Source of the DNA: Lactobacillus sp.
Lineage (GTDB): Bacteria; Bacillota; Bacilli; Lactobacillales; Lactobacillaceae
Length of the DNA stretch: 14,018 nucleotides
Direction of reading: 5' to 3'
Assembly (NCBI GenBank): GCA_003482405.1
Contig: DMZB01000099.1
Location: 1-14,018 of the forward strand
Part shown: positions 1-6,998 of the stretch, in pieces
Position numbering within the stretch: position 1 is the first letter of the stretch
How the letters are laid out: every line of letters starts with the position of its first letter
The notes under the pieces: model-generated
Told to the model about the DNA's origin: nothing
The model's input: the letters and a program-made list of their open reading frames with translations, nothing else
Database searches by the model: none
Translations under genes and position numbers: made by a program

Positions 1-16
1 ATTACATACAAATATG

Positions 17-997
17 TTATTTAAAATACCGGTTCAAAAACGCCTGAATATGCCTTTGGTACTCAGCCGGATCATGTTTAAACGACGCAGCGTGTTTGGC
101 ACCCTTAACGACCCATAGTTCTTTTGGACCTGCCGCAGCCTTGTAATTCTTATACACCATTCGTGTTGGCACAAATGTATCTTTGCTGCCATGAATAAAG
201 AGCATCGGACGGTGATTGCGTTTGACCGCGTTTACGGCGCTGGCTTCCGAATAATTATAACCGGCACGGACCTGGCTAATTGCACTGACGATTGGCACCA
301 AGGGCCGAGAAGGAATACCATACATTGACTTTGCCTGATAGCTGATTTCGTCTTTAACAGACGTGTAGCCACAATCTTCGACGTAGGCTTTCACCTGCTT
401 TGGCACGTTCGGTTCGCCGCTGACCATCATTGTTGTGGCGCCACCCATTGAGACCCCGTCCATCAAGATTTGACTGTCTTGTCCATTTTTCTGGATTACT
501 AAGTTAATCCACTTCAGATAATCCTTGCGGTCCAGCCAACCGTAACCGATGTACTTACCTTGTGATTGTCCAGCCGCACGGTCATCTGGAATCAGCACAT
601 TAAACCCCATGTTGTGAAACATCGTCCCATACGCGGACATTTTTTCCTTTGTTCCACCAAAACCATGGGCAATGACAACCGTTTTATTGGTTTTTTTCGC
701 TGCAGGCAAGTAATTAGCCACCAATTTCAAGTTTCCTGGCTGGCCGGTAATCGCCCAGCGTTGTTTTTTTTGCTGACGAAACCACTGATCTTTTTGATAT
801 AGGGGATCGGTCTTCTTCATAGCTGCATTGTTGATAAAAGCCTTATGACTGCGGACTTCGGCTACTTGAAAGAAGTACGTGCCAGCACCGACCAATCCGC
901 CAATCAACAGAACTACAATGACGATCAGCGTAATCCATAAGCCGCGGTGACGTTTTTTGATTGGCTGGCCGCCGTGACGCATTTGCGTTTTTGCCAT
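17..997 (-). CDS. Membrane-anchored alpha/beta hydrolase
   Basis: 326 residues. A basic N-terminus is followed by one hydrophobic segment (about 20-42), then an alpha/beta-hydrolase domain that probably lies outside the membrane. Visible motifs are HGFGG (111-115, oxyanion-hole region) and GVSMGG with nucleophile Ser183. The likely remaining triad members are Asp273 (in HGSKDTFVP) and His302 (in GAKHAAS). The layout matches the YqkD/BAAT-like serine hydrolases common in lactobacilli, whose substrates are mostly unknown; an esterase or peptidase role is inference. The ATG at 997 is preceded on the minus strand by a GGGGGT ribosome binding site about 10 nt upstream. It is transcribed divergently from pepF. 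The stop lies 16 nt from the window edge, so anything downstream is out of view. Confidence 0.88.
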   Translation of the reverse strand: MAKTQMRHGGQPIKKRHRGLWITLIVIVVLLIGGLVGAGTYFFQVAEVRSHKAFINNAAMKKTDPLYQKDQWFRQQKKQRWAITGQPGNLKLVANYLPAAKKTNKTVVIAHGFGGTKEKMSAYGTMFHNMGFNVLIPDDRAAGQSQGKYIGYGWLDRKDYLKWINLVIQKNGQDSQILMDGVSMGGATTMMVSGEPNVPKQVKAYVEDCGYTSVKDEISYQAKSMYGIPSRPLVPIVSAISQVRAGYNYSEASAVNAVKRNHRPMLFIHGSKDTFVPTRMVYKNYKAAAGPKELWVVKGAKHAASFKHDPAEYQRHIQAFLNRYFK

Positions 998-1025
998 TTA
1001 GTTAACCCCCTGCTTTAGTTGTTTC

Positions 1026-1054
1026 ACTCTAACACGATTCATCCCCTGACACAA
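1026..1054 (-). promoter_or_regulatory. Candidate promoter of the membrane hydrolase
   Basis: Read on the minus strand: -35 TTGTGT (1049-1054), a 17-nt spacer, and -10 TAGAGT (1026-1031), about 28 nt upstream of the ATG at 997. Spacing is ideal and the hexamers are moderate matches. Confidence 0.45.
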
Positions 1055-1075
1055 CGGGCGTTTATGCGTCAGGAC

Positions 1076-1094
1076 TGGTATAATAGCGTTAACA
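1076..1094 (+). promoter_or_regulatory. pepF promoter (extended -10) with cre-like overlap
   Basis: TGGTATAAT at 1076-1084 is a perfect extended -10 (TGn plus TATAAT); no good -35 is visible, as is common for extended -10 promoters. The bases TAATAGCGTTAACA (1081-1094) match the CcpA-binding cre consensus TGWAANCGNTNWCA at 12 of 14 positions and overlap the -10 and probable start site. Catabolite repression of the pepF cluster is possible but not shown. Confidence 0.6.
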
Positions 1095-1117
1095 TTGTTG
1101 TTAAACGGAGGGATTTC

Positions 1118-2926
1118 ATGAAGTACAAACAAAACTGGAATTTGGAAAACATCTTCCCTGGTGGTTTCGATTCACCTCAAGCAAAAGCACGCCTCAAGGA
1201 ACTCAACGAAGATATGAGCGCCTTGACTCAAGAACTGACGAGTCTCGACTTAACCGCAGATGCACCAGACTATCACGGTCTTACGGCTTATCTCAATCAT
1301 CGCGAGAAAGACTTGAACGGTCTAATGGAGCTGAATGTTTTCTGGACCGCTCACCAGTCTGCTGATTTTAACAACACCGCGATTGCACCCAAACTTGCTC
1401 AAGTGAGTGAAGCGTTTAGTACATTTAAGGACCTCGAAATTTCGTTTGGCAAAAAATTAACGACGGTTAGTGACGACGACTTCAAGACTTTGATTGCGCT
1501 GCCCACTTTCAAAAACATCGCCTACAACCTGACTGAAGACCGCAAAAAGGCTGATGAACAACTAGACGAAAAGTCAGAAAGCATCATCAACAAACTAGCT
1601 ATCGACGGCTTCACCGGTTGGAGTACTCACTACGATACCATTGCTGCTCAAATTAGCGTGCCTTATACCGATGAAAACGGAAATAAACAAACCTTATCTG
1701 CTGGACAGGCCCTCAATCAGCTGACCGGTGCGCCTGATAATGACACACGCAAGCACATCATGGCTGCTTATGAGAAGGCTTGGGGCAGTCAGGAAGCCGT
1801 CGTCGGTGACACACTGAACCATTTAGCTGGTTTCCGTTTGCAAAACTACAAACTGCATGGCACTGACGATTATTTGAAGTACCCGCTTGAATTAAACAGA
1901 ATGAGCCGGCAAACGTTGAACGCAATGTGGAATGTCGTTGAAGCCAATAAAGGCATGTTCATTCCGTACATGGACCGCAAAGCACAGTTACTCGGCAAAA
2001 AAACGTACGACTGGCAGGATCAGACCGCGCCAATCATGGTCGACGGCTTCGAAAGTAAGTCTATCGACTATGATCACGCTGCTGACTTTATCGTTGAAAA
2101 CTTCCATAAGTTCAGTCCCAAAATGGCTGAACTCGCCCAAACCGCGTTTGATAACCAATGGATCGAAGTTGAAGACCGTCCTGGCAAACAACCTGGTGGT
2201 TACATGGAAGAAATTCCGGAACGACAAGAATCCCGTATTTTTCTCACTTACACTGGCACCGCTGACGACGCATCATCCGTTGCACATGAAATTGGTCATG
2301 CGTTCCACTACAGCGTTGTCAAAGACCTGCCAGAAATGCGCCGTGACTACGCGATGAATGTGGCTGAAACTGCCTCTACGTTTGCGGAACTCGTGGTTGC
2401 CGATGCCAACGTCAAATCCGCGACCAGCCTTGGCGAAAAGATCAACTTACTCGACACTAAAATGAACAACCCTGTTGCGATGTTTATGAATATTCGCGCC
2501 CGTTATCTGTTTGAAACGAACTTCTACAAGGAACGCCTCAACGGTCAAGTTACGCCTGAACGCATGGACGACCTGATGTTGGCCGCGCAAAAGTGGGCCT
2601 TCTCCAATCACCTTGGCACTTACCACCCACACTTCTGGGCCAGCAAGTTGCACTTCTACATTGATGAAATTCCGTTCTATAACTTCCCATACACGTTTGG
2701 CTATCTGTTTAGTCTCGGTATTTACGCCAAGGCGCAAGCAAGCGGCGGGAACTTTGAGGATCAGTACATCGCTTTGCTGCGCGACACAGCCAACATGTCC
2801 ACCGAAGAGTTAGCTAAGAAACATCTCGACGTCGACCTGACCAAACCTGACTTCTGGCAATCTGGTGCCGATTTGGTTAAAAAGGATATCGATGAGTTCA
2901 TTAAACTATCTGATCCACTCGTTTAA
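1118..2926 (+). CDS. pepF: Oligoendopeptidase F (M3 family metallopeptidase)
   Basis: 602 residues, the usual length for PepF. It is a cytoplasmic zinc endopeptidase that cleaves short peptides (about 7-17 residues in the studied lactococcal enzyme), contributing to peptide nitrogen use and turnover. The zinc site is visible: HEIGH at residues 390-394 (His390, catalytic Glu391, His394), with Glu417 in NVAETAS as probable third ligand. The N-terminal helical domain begins KYKQNWNLENIFPGG, typical of the family. The start was placed at 1118 because GGAGGG (1107-1112) lies 5 nt upstream and the family N-terminus begins there; the frame stays open to 1019, but those 33 extra residues span the promoter. 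First gene of a five-gene cluster; the next starts 23 nt after its stop. Confidence 0.95.
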   Translation: MKYKQNWNLENIFPGGFDSPQAKARLKELNEDMSALTQELTSLDLTADAPDYHGLTAYLNHREKDLNGLMELNVFWTAHQSADFNNTAIAPKLAQVSEAFSTFKDLEISFGKKLTTVSDDDFKTLIALPTFKNIAYNLTEDRKKADEQLDEKSESIINKLAIDGFTGWSTHYDTIAAQISVPYTDENGNKQTLSAGQALNQLTGAPDNDTRKHIMAAYEKAWGSQEAVVGDTLNHLAGFRLQNYKLHGTDDYLKYPLELNRMSRQTLNAMWNVVEANKGMFIPYMDRKAQLLGKKTYDWQDQTAPIMVDGFESKSIDYDHAADFIVENFHKFSPKMAELAQTAFDNQWIEVEDRPGKQPGGYMEEIPERQESRIFLTYTGTADDASSVAHEIGHAFHYSVVKDLPEMRRDYAMNVAETASTFAELVVADANVKSATSLGEKINLLDTKMNNPVAMFMNIRARYLFETNFYKERLNGQVTPERMDDLMLAAQKWAFSNHLGTYHPHFWASKLHFYIDEIPFYNFPYTFGYLFSLGIYAKAQASGGNFEDQYIALLRDTANMSTEELAKKHLDVDLTKPDFWQSGADLVKKDIDEFIKLSDPLV

Positions 2927-2949
2927 ACCTAAATCGTGAGGAGGTTATT

Positions 2950-3897
2950 ATGTCGGTTACTGCGTTTACATTTCCATCGACGGACCGCCGTCACGAACTT
3001 GAGGCGCGTCTCTGGACTCCCGATGACAAACGGCCAGTCGGGACAATTCAAATCGTTCATGGCATGGCTGAGCATATCGACCGGTATCAAGAGTTTGCCA
3101 CCTACCTCACCGACCACGGTTGGGTCGTTGCTGGCGATAACCATCTTGGACATGGTCACTCTGTCGGGCATTCACCTCTAGGTTACTTTGGCAAACAACA
3201 ACCAATCGAGCACCTGATCAATGATGAATTCACACTGACTAAACAGTTGCGACACGATTATCCAGGCGTGCCCCACATTATTCTCGGTCACTCGATGGGA
3301 GCAATGATGGTCCAGTTGTTTCTTACGCAATATGGCAGTTGGGTTGACGGCGCCGTGATTATCGGTTCGGCAGTGTCGCACCCCTTACTCGCCGTGGTCC
3401 GACCAATCGTTGCCGTATTGAATAACTTTTCACCACGACGTCCGAATCATACACTCGACAACATGGCGTTTGGTGGCTATGCAAAGCGCTTTCCAGAAGA
3501 CTTTCCGTTTCAATGGCTTTCCGAGAATCCCGCTAATGTCCATCGTTACAACAACGACCCGCTATCTGGGTTTACATTCACGAACAATGGCTTCTCCGTG
3601 CTCTTCCGTCTGGCCACTTTGTCGACCAAACGTCGTTGGCATCAAGGCATTCCCAAAACGCTGCCGATTCTGTTTACCAGTGGCAAAGAAGACCCAGTCG
3701 GTGGCTTTGGTTTAGGGCCACGCCGCCACGTGAAATCGCTCATTCGCAATGGTCACCAAAACGTCACGTTACGTTTATGGCCTCACATGCGTCATGAAAT
3801 TCTAAATGAACGCGATCACGAGCAAGTCTATGCGGTAATATTGAAGTGGATCGAAACACAAACTATGACAAACACACACTCTGTAGAAAGGAAGTGA
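2950..3897 (+). CDS. Alpha/beta hydrolase, lysophospholipase/monoacylglycerol lipase-like
   Basis: 315 residues, Hydrolase_4/PldB-type fold, no signal peptide, so probably cytoplasmic. Motifs: HGMAEH at 37-42 (the oxyanion region characteristic of monoglyceride lipase-like enzymes) and GHSMG with nucleophile Ser115. Asp248 (in SGKEDPVGG) and His282 (in MRHEIL) complete the likely triad, all in the expected order. A cap-like segment of about 140-225 lies between strands, as in the family. Substrate unknown; acyl-glycerol or lysophospholipid ester hydrolysis is the family inference. A GGAGG at 2940-2944 sits just upstream of the ATG. It is 23 nt after pepF and 4 nt before the XRE regulator, so probably co-transcribed with both. 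Confidence 0.9.
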   Translation: MSVTAFTFPSTDRRHELEARLWTPDDKRPVGTIQIVHGMAEHIDRYQEFATYLTDHGWVVAGDNHLGHGHSVGHSPLGYFGKQQPIEHLINDEFTLTKQLRHDYPGVPHIILGHSMGAMMVQLFLTQYGSWVDGAVIIGSAVSHPLLAVVRPIVAVLNNFSPRRPNHTLDNMAFGGYAKRFPEDFPFQWLSENPANVHRYNNDPLSGFTFTNNGFSVLFRLATLSTKRRWHQGIPKTLPILFTSGKEDPVGGFGLGPRRHVKSLIRNGHQNVTLRLWPHMRHEILNERDHEQVYAVILKWIETQTMTNTHSVERK

Positions 3898-3901
3898 GCA
3901 C

Positions 3902-4330
3902 ATGTTCCCTGAACGTTTACGGGCTATCCGCCGCGGGCGCCACATTACGTTGGACCAGCTGGCAGATGCATTAAGTCAAAACTTATCACCTAACGAAAAG
4001 CCGAACACGGCTTCACAAATTGGTAACTGGGAGCGTGGCATCCGCACCCCTTCCTACATTGAAGTGCGTAAACTATCTGAATTCTTCGATGTCTCCCTCG
4101 ATTATCTGACAGGTAAAACAGAACTGGACGAATACGACCTTGGCCGCTTATTCTTGTCTGGCAAACGGTTGACGTTTAATGGTGAAACATTAAGCAGTCA
4201 AGACCGTTACGAAGTTTACCAACTGATCGAAGGTTACCTTCATGGCCGTCAAACGCGCCGTGCTGACGTGCCAATCGATCATCAAGAAGAACTCGACCTC
4301 AGTTATGATGACGAGGACAATCAGCATTAG
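3902..4330 (+). CDS. XRE-family helix-turn-helix regulator
   Basis: 142 residues. Residues 3-72 form a Cro/C1-type helix-turn-helix: FPERLRAIRRGRHITLDQLA, then IGNWERGIRTPSYIEVRKLS and FFDVSLDYLTG, the standard XRE end of the domain. The loop between helices 2 and 3 (about 25-37, SQNLSPNEKPNTA) is longer than in short phage Cro proteins. The C-terminal half (about 75-142) is not a recognised ligand domain and ends in a strongly acidic tail (SYDDEDNQH). GAAAGGAAG ends about 8 nt before the ATG. The gene starts 4 nt after the hydrolase stop and is embedded in the pepF cluster, so it may autoregulate that cluster or act elsewhere; the sequence does not decide. Confidence 0.88.
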   Translation: MFPERLRAIRRGRHITLDQLADALSQNLSPNEKPNTASQIGNWERGIRTPSYIEVRKLSEFFDVSLDYLTGKTELDEYDLGRLFLSGKRLTFNGETLSSQDRYEVYQLIEGYLHGRQTRRADVPIDHQEELDLSYDDEDNQH

Positions 4331-4347
4331 AAAGGTTTTTAATCTGA

Positions 4348-5241
4348 ATGAATCCAAAACAACTTCGTAAACTCAAACGGCAGGTTGATCAACACAAATC
4401 TCAGCAAGCTGACGCACCGGCTGTTCAAACTGCATCAGCGTCCACATTGAAATCCGCCAACGATTATATCAGCCAAATGACTGACTTTCGTGAACAATTT
4501 AACGACTTCAGCGAGGCTGCCTTCCTCATTAACCAGGTGTTGGAAGCTGACCGGCTGTTAGCACGGGGCTTATTACCACAACCGTTGCCAGAGCTGTTAC
4601 TACCGGATAATTTTCAAGACACCGTTTATCAGCATGTCCTAAAACAATATCCCATTGGTGACAAACGTGGCGATCAGGTGTGGAATGAGCTGTCTGCTGC
4701 GTTACCTCGTTTGGATTCGGCGTTACGTAATTTCCGTGATTATCTGGAAGCCACCTATGGCATGTGGGCATACATCTCTGCGCCGTTTGTCAGTGACTTA
4801 AGCAAGTATCTCGACGGTCGCCCTACCCTTGAACTAATGGCCGGTAACGGCTATATTTCAAAAGGTTTGCGGGATAAACAGTTGAAGCAGGTAATCTACG
4901 CTACTGATTCCAAAGATTGGACCACAGAAAACGAAACCGGCAAACACCCGGTAACGGAAATCGAGCAATTAGACGCATTACGTGCCATTGAAAAATATGG
5001 TAATCAAGTTGGCGCTATCGTTATGTCTTGGTCTCCTGACGGTCAGGATATCGACTGGCAGGTCTTGCAGGCGATCCGTCAATTGCCAAACAAGCCCGAA
5101 TTCATTGTCATTGGTGAACGAAATGGGGCTACTGACTCTAAAACTTTTTGGCAAAATGCCGACCTTATGGAAAATGAATCGCTGAATCGTAACTTCGGTC
5201 AGTTTGACTTAATTCATGACCGTGTATACATCGTCAAGTAA
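4348..5241 (+). CDS. SAM-dependent methyltransferase-like protein
   Basis: 297 residues. A basic, Gln-rich helical N-terminus (1-30) is followed by a helical region (35-145). The Rossmann-type half carries a degenerate SAM-binding motif I, LELMAGNGYISKGL (161-174), an acidic motif II region YATDSKDW (184-191), a motif IV-like MSWSP (226-230) and a later strand FIVIGE (252-257). This order fits class I methyltransferases, but motif I has Asn167 where many have Gly or Cys, so activity is uncertain. Substrate unknown. GAAAGG at 4330-4335 overlaps the end of the previous gene and lies about 12 nt from the ATG. Fourth gene of the pepF cluster, 17 nt after the XRE gene. Confidence 0.7.
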   Translation: MNPKQLRKLKRQVDQHKSQQADAPAVQTASASTLKSANDYISQMTDFREQFNDFSEAAFLINQVLEADRLLARGLLPQPLPELLLPDNFQDTVYQHVLKQYPIGDKRGDQVWNELSAALPRLDSALRNFRDYLEATYGMWAYISAPFVSDLSKYLDGRPTLELMAGNGYISKGLRDKQLKQVIYATDSKDWTTENETGKHPVTEIEQLDALRAIEKYGNQVGAIVMSWSPDGQDIDWQVLQAIRQLPNKPEFIVIGERNGATDSKTFWQNADLMENESLNRNFGQFDLIHDRVYIVK

Positions 5242-5260
5242 CCCATCAAATGAGGTAGTT

Positions 5261-5434
5261 ATGAATAAATCATTACGTGACGCACTGTCGTTTCTGGCAG
5301 GTGGCGTGTTCCTCTTTGCCTTTGGCATCTGGGACAAACAGCTTGCCAGTGGTGCGTTTGGATTCGTGTTATTGCTGATTGGTCTATATAATCTGTATAA
5401 CTATTGGCATGACAAGCAAAATAAAAATAACTAA
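5261..5434 (+). CDS. Small membrane protein, two helices
   Basis: 57 residues of unknown function. Two hydrophobic segments (about 8-24 and 32-48) are separated by a short charged loop (WDKQLAS), and the C-terminus is hydrophilic (HDKQNKNN). The start at 5261 is supported by a GAGG at 5252-5255; an in-frame ATG at 5216 lies inside the methyltransferase-like gene and has no ribosome site, so it was not used. It starts 19 nt after the preceding stop and closes the five-gene cluster. Confidence 0.72.
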   Translation: MNKSLRDALSFLAGGVFLFAFGIWDKQLASGAFGFVLLLIGLYNLYNYWHDKQNKNN

Positions 5435-5458
5435 TCAATAAATCAGCCATTTGATTAG
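5431..5458. terminator. Weak inverted repeat between convergent genes
   Basis: CTAATCAA (5431-5438) and TTGATTAG (5451-5458) form a perfect 8-bp stem with a 12-nt loop, overlapping the stop codon of the small membrane protein. It lies between convergent genes, where a terminator is expected. The stem is AT-rich and no clean U tract follows on either strand, so this is a weak candidate. Confidence 0.35.
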
Positions 5459-5503
5459 CATTTACAGATTCTTTTAAATCATGTTCACTTGGCTGACCGA
5501 TCC

Positions 5504-5911
5504 TTACAGTTGCCGATTAATCTTCGTTAACAATTCGGCTAACAATTGTTGCTCGCCCGGGGTCAGTGACCCGATCGTCCGGTCGGCCACGCCTGCTTCA
5601 AACTGATGGATTGTAGGATATAAAACTGTTGCCTTGTCCGTCGGATATAACCGACGGACTTTTTTATTGACCGCGTCGGATCGTTTTTCAACATAACCTT
5701 CAGCAATCAGCTTTTGAACCGCCCGGAAACTCGTTGTCCGATCAACTGCCATATCCGCGGCTAGGGCGTCGAAAAACAGGCCTGGTCGCTCACAGATGCG
5801 CAGTAAATATTGAAATCGATTATTATTCAAACCTTGCGGGGCAAACTCATGGTTCGCACTCGCAGTCGCCCGACGCGAAAATGTACCGATTTGTCGTAAT
5901 TCATCAATCAT
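5504..5911 (-). CDS. MarR-family transcriptional regulator
   Basis: 135 residues, a normal MarR length. The winged helix spans about 43-93: PGLFFDALAADMAVDRTTSF (recognition helix region), then RAVQKLIAEGYVEKRSDAVN and KKVRRLYPTDKA (wing with the typical basic strand). Flanking N- and C-terminal helices would make the dimer interface. MarR proteins are usually repressors released by small ligands; no ligand can be named here. The start at 5911 is preceded by AAGGAG at ideal distance. The frame stays open to 6037, but that extension would run through the promoter region and into the divergent acetyltransferase gene, so it was rejected. It probably regulates itself and the acetyltransferase through the dyad at 5925-5936. 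Confidence 0.88.
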   Translation of the reverse strand: MIDELRQIGTFSRRATASANHEFAPQGLNNNRFQYLLRICERPGLFFDALAADMAVDRTTSFRAVQKLIAEGYVEKRSDAVNKKVRRLYPTDKATVLYPTIHQFEAGVADRTIGSLTPGEQQLLAELLTKINRQL

Positions 5912-5924
5912 TTTAATCTCCTTG

Positions 5925-5953
5925 TTGCATTTGCAATAAAATAAAACTATACT
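5925..5953 (+). promoter_or_regulatory. Acetyltransferase promoter with embedded MarR-type operator
   Basis: -35 TTGCAT (5925-5930), a 17-nt spacer and -10 TATACT (5948-5953) lie upstream of the acetyltransferase gene. The -35 is the first half of TTGCATTTGCAA (5925-5936), a perfect inverted repeat (TTGCA-TT-TGCAA). It also sits 13 nt upstream of the divergent MarR start. A dyad covering a -35 next to a divergent MarR gene is a classic repressor-operator arrangement. The dyad and hexamers are seen directly; that this MarR binds there is inference. Confidence 0.6.
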
Positions 5954-5984
5954 AAGTGCCATTAATAACAAAGGAAGCAACGCT

Positions 5985-6461
5985 ATGTGGCAACTAAAAA
6001 GGTTTTCTGAACTAACTCCAACTGAATTATACGACATCTTCTACGCTCGAATCCAGACCTTTGTGGTTGACCAAAAACGCATTTATCAAGAAGTCGATGA
6101 AAACGATAAAACCGCCCTTCACTTGATGGATTACGAGAACGGTCATCTTGTTGCATATGCACGTATCTTCACAGAAAAACAGCACGTGACGTTTGGCCGC
6201 GTGCTGTCGATACCTGCTGTCCGTGGGCAAGGCTATGGGCGCCAACTACTAGAACAGGTCATGCAGGTGTTAACTGACCATTTCAGTGACTTACCCATTG
6301 AGATTGAAGCTCAAGAACAGGTTCAAGGTTTATATACAAAATTTGGTTTTCATACAGTTGGTGGCGTCTTTTTATTCAACCACACGCCCCACGTGAAAAT
6401 GGTTCACGAGTCACTGCCTACTCGTGCAATTCAATCGGCTGTCCGTCAGGATCCTGAATAA
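5985..6461 (+). CDS. GNAT acetyltransferase, ElaA-like
   Basis: 158 residues. The N-terminal pattern FSELTPTELYDIFYARIQTF followed by VVDQKRIYQEVDENDKTALH matches the ElaA subgroup of GNAT proteins. Motif A is visible as GRVLSIPAVRGQGYGRQLLE (71-90), with the acetyl-CoA pyrophosphate loop RGQGYG at 80-85; LYTKFGF (117-123) is the usual motif B. The family transfers acetyl from acetyl-CoA to an amine; the acceptor is unknown. AAAGGAAG lies about 10 nt upstream of the ATG. It is divergent from the MarR gene and probably controlled by it. The last 44 nt overlap the end of the convergent VOC gene, so the C-terminus extends somewhat beyond the core fold. Confidence 0.88.
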   Translation: MWQLKRFSELTPTELYDIFYARIQTFVVDQKRIYQEVDENDKTALHLMDYENGHLVAYARIFTEKQHVTFGRVLSIPAVRGQGYGRQLLEQVMQVLTDHFSDLPIEIEAQEQVQGLYTKFGFHTVGGVFLFNHTPHVKMVHESLPTRAIQSAVRQDPE

Positions 6462-6798
6462 ACGTCATCGGTTTGCCAGTGAACTCATCGTGTCGGATCG
6501 GCTCTGATTTCACACCAAGTTCGGCCAGTTCAATCACCGTTTGCGCCACATCCTTCACGGCAAACGCAATGTGACGCAGGCCCAGCGCTTCTGGGTAGGT
6601 CAACCGTGCGGGACTATTTGGCCGCACGAACAGCTCCAACTGCACATTTTTCGCACAGAGCATAATCACTGTGTCGTGTTTAATTGGCCGGTCGTATTCA
6701 CTGACCATTTGAAAACCGAGTTTTGTAATATAAAAGTCCTTGGCCTTCGAGTAGTTTGAAACAACGATGGCAATGTGATGCAATGTGCTGAGTTCCAT
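6418..6798 (-). CDS. VOC-family (glyoxalase/dioxygenase-like) protein
   Basis: 126 residues, a single two-module VOC domain. The first module runs from LHHIAIVVSNYSKAKDFY with LGF; the second from LRHIAFAVKDV to FIQDPDGQPIELHE. The four metal-ligand positions of glyoxalase I-type proteins are occupied: His8, Glu55, His76 and Glu123. That supports a metal-dependent enzyme such as a lactoylglutathione-lyase-like protein, but VOC functions vary widely and lactobacilli often lack glutathione, so the reaction is unassigned. GGGAGG lies 5-8 nt before the ATG on the minus strand. The 3' end overlaps the convergent acetyltransferase gene by 44 nt. Confidence 0.88.
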   Translation of the reverse strand: MELSTLHHIAIVVSNYSKAKDFYITKLGFQMVSEYDRPIKHDTVIMLCAKNVQLELFVRPNSPARLTYPEALGLRHIAFAVKDVAQTVIELAELGVKSEPIRHDEFTGKPMTFIQDPDGQPIELHE

Positions 6799-6867
6799 TG
6801 TGAACCTCCCTTATGCGCGATAATGGAGATTATGGTTTCTCCCCACCCCACGACACCTTTCCTCTTT

Positions 6868-6876
6868 AGTGTAGCA
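6868..6876 (-). promoter_or_regulatory. Candidate extended -10 promoter of the VOC gene
   Basis: On the minus strand TGCTACACT (6876 down to 6868) is an extended -10 about 70 nt upstream of the VOC start. No strong -35 accompanies it. The predicted leader of about 60 nt contains a G-rich run (6838-6852). An own promoter here would make the VOC gene independent of the RNA element upstream. Confidence 0.4.
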
Positions 6877-6967
6877 TACTCACCGATCAACACCATTTTC
6901 TGCATCTAGATCGGTAAATGAGCAGATATGCCGATTATCTGAACTGCAGTTAGACGCCAAAAAACGT

Positions 6968-6998
6968 AAAAAAAAGCTTCTATCATAATTGATAGAAG
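6968..6998 (-). terminator. Intrinsic terminator of the minus-strand RNA
   Basis: A perfect 9-bp stem (6990-6998 with 6977-6985, loop of four) is followed on the minus strand by eight uninterrupted Ts (6975-6968). Only the minus strand has the T tract, which fixes the direction of the upstream element. Beyond it, TTTGGCG can pair with CGCCAAA before the hairpin, making an outer 7-bp helix around the terminator. Confidence 0.85.

Noticed and set aside
1059-1072. 14-mer CGTTTATGCGTCAG shared with 11465-11478
   Set aside because: Its position relative to the two promoters differs, and a single 14-mer match in 14 kb is close to chance.
1019-1117. Longer pepF start at 1019
   Set aside because: The extension covers the extended -10 promoter and the ribosome site; the family N-terminus begins at 1118.
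3480-3495. cre-like palindrome AAAGCGCTTT inside the lipase-like gene
   Set aside because: It does not align to the full cre consensus and lies in the middle of a coding region away from any promoter.
5912-6037. Longer MarR start with a hydrophobic N-terminus
   Set aside because: It would run through the divergent promoter and overlap the acetyltransferase gene; the start at 5911 has an AAGGAG site and gives a normal MarR length.
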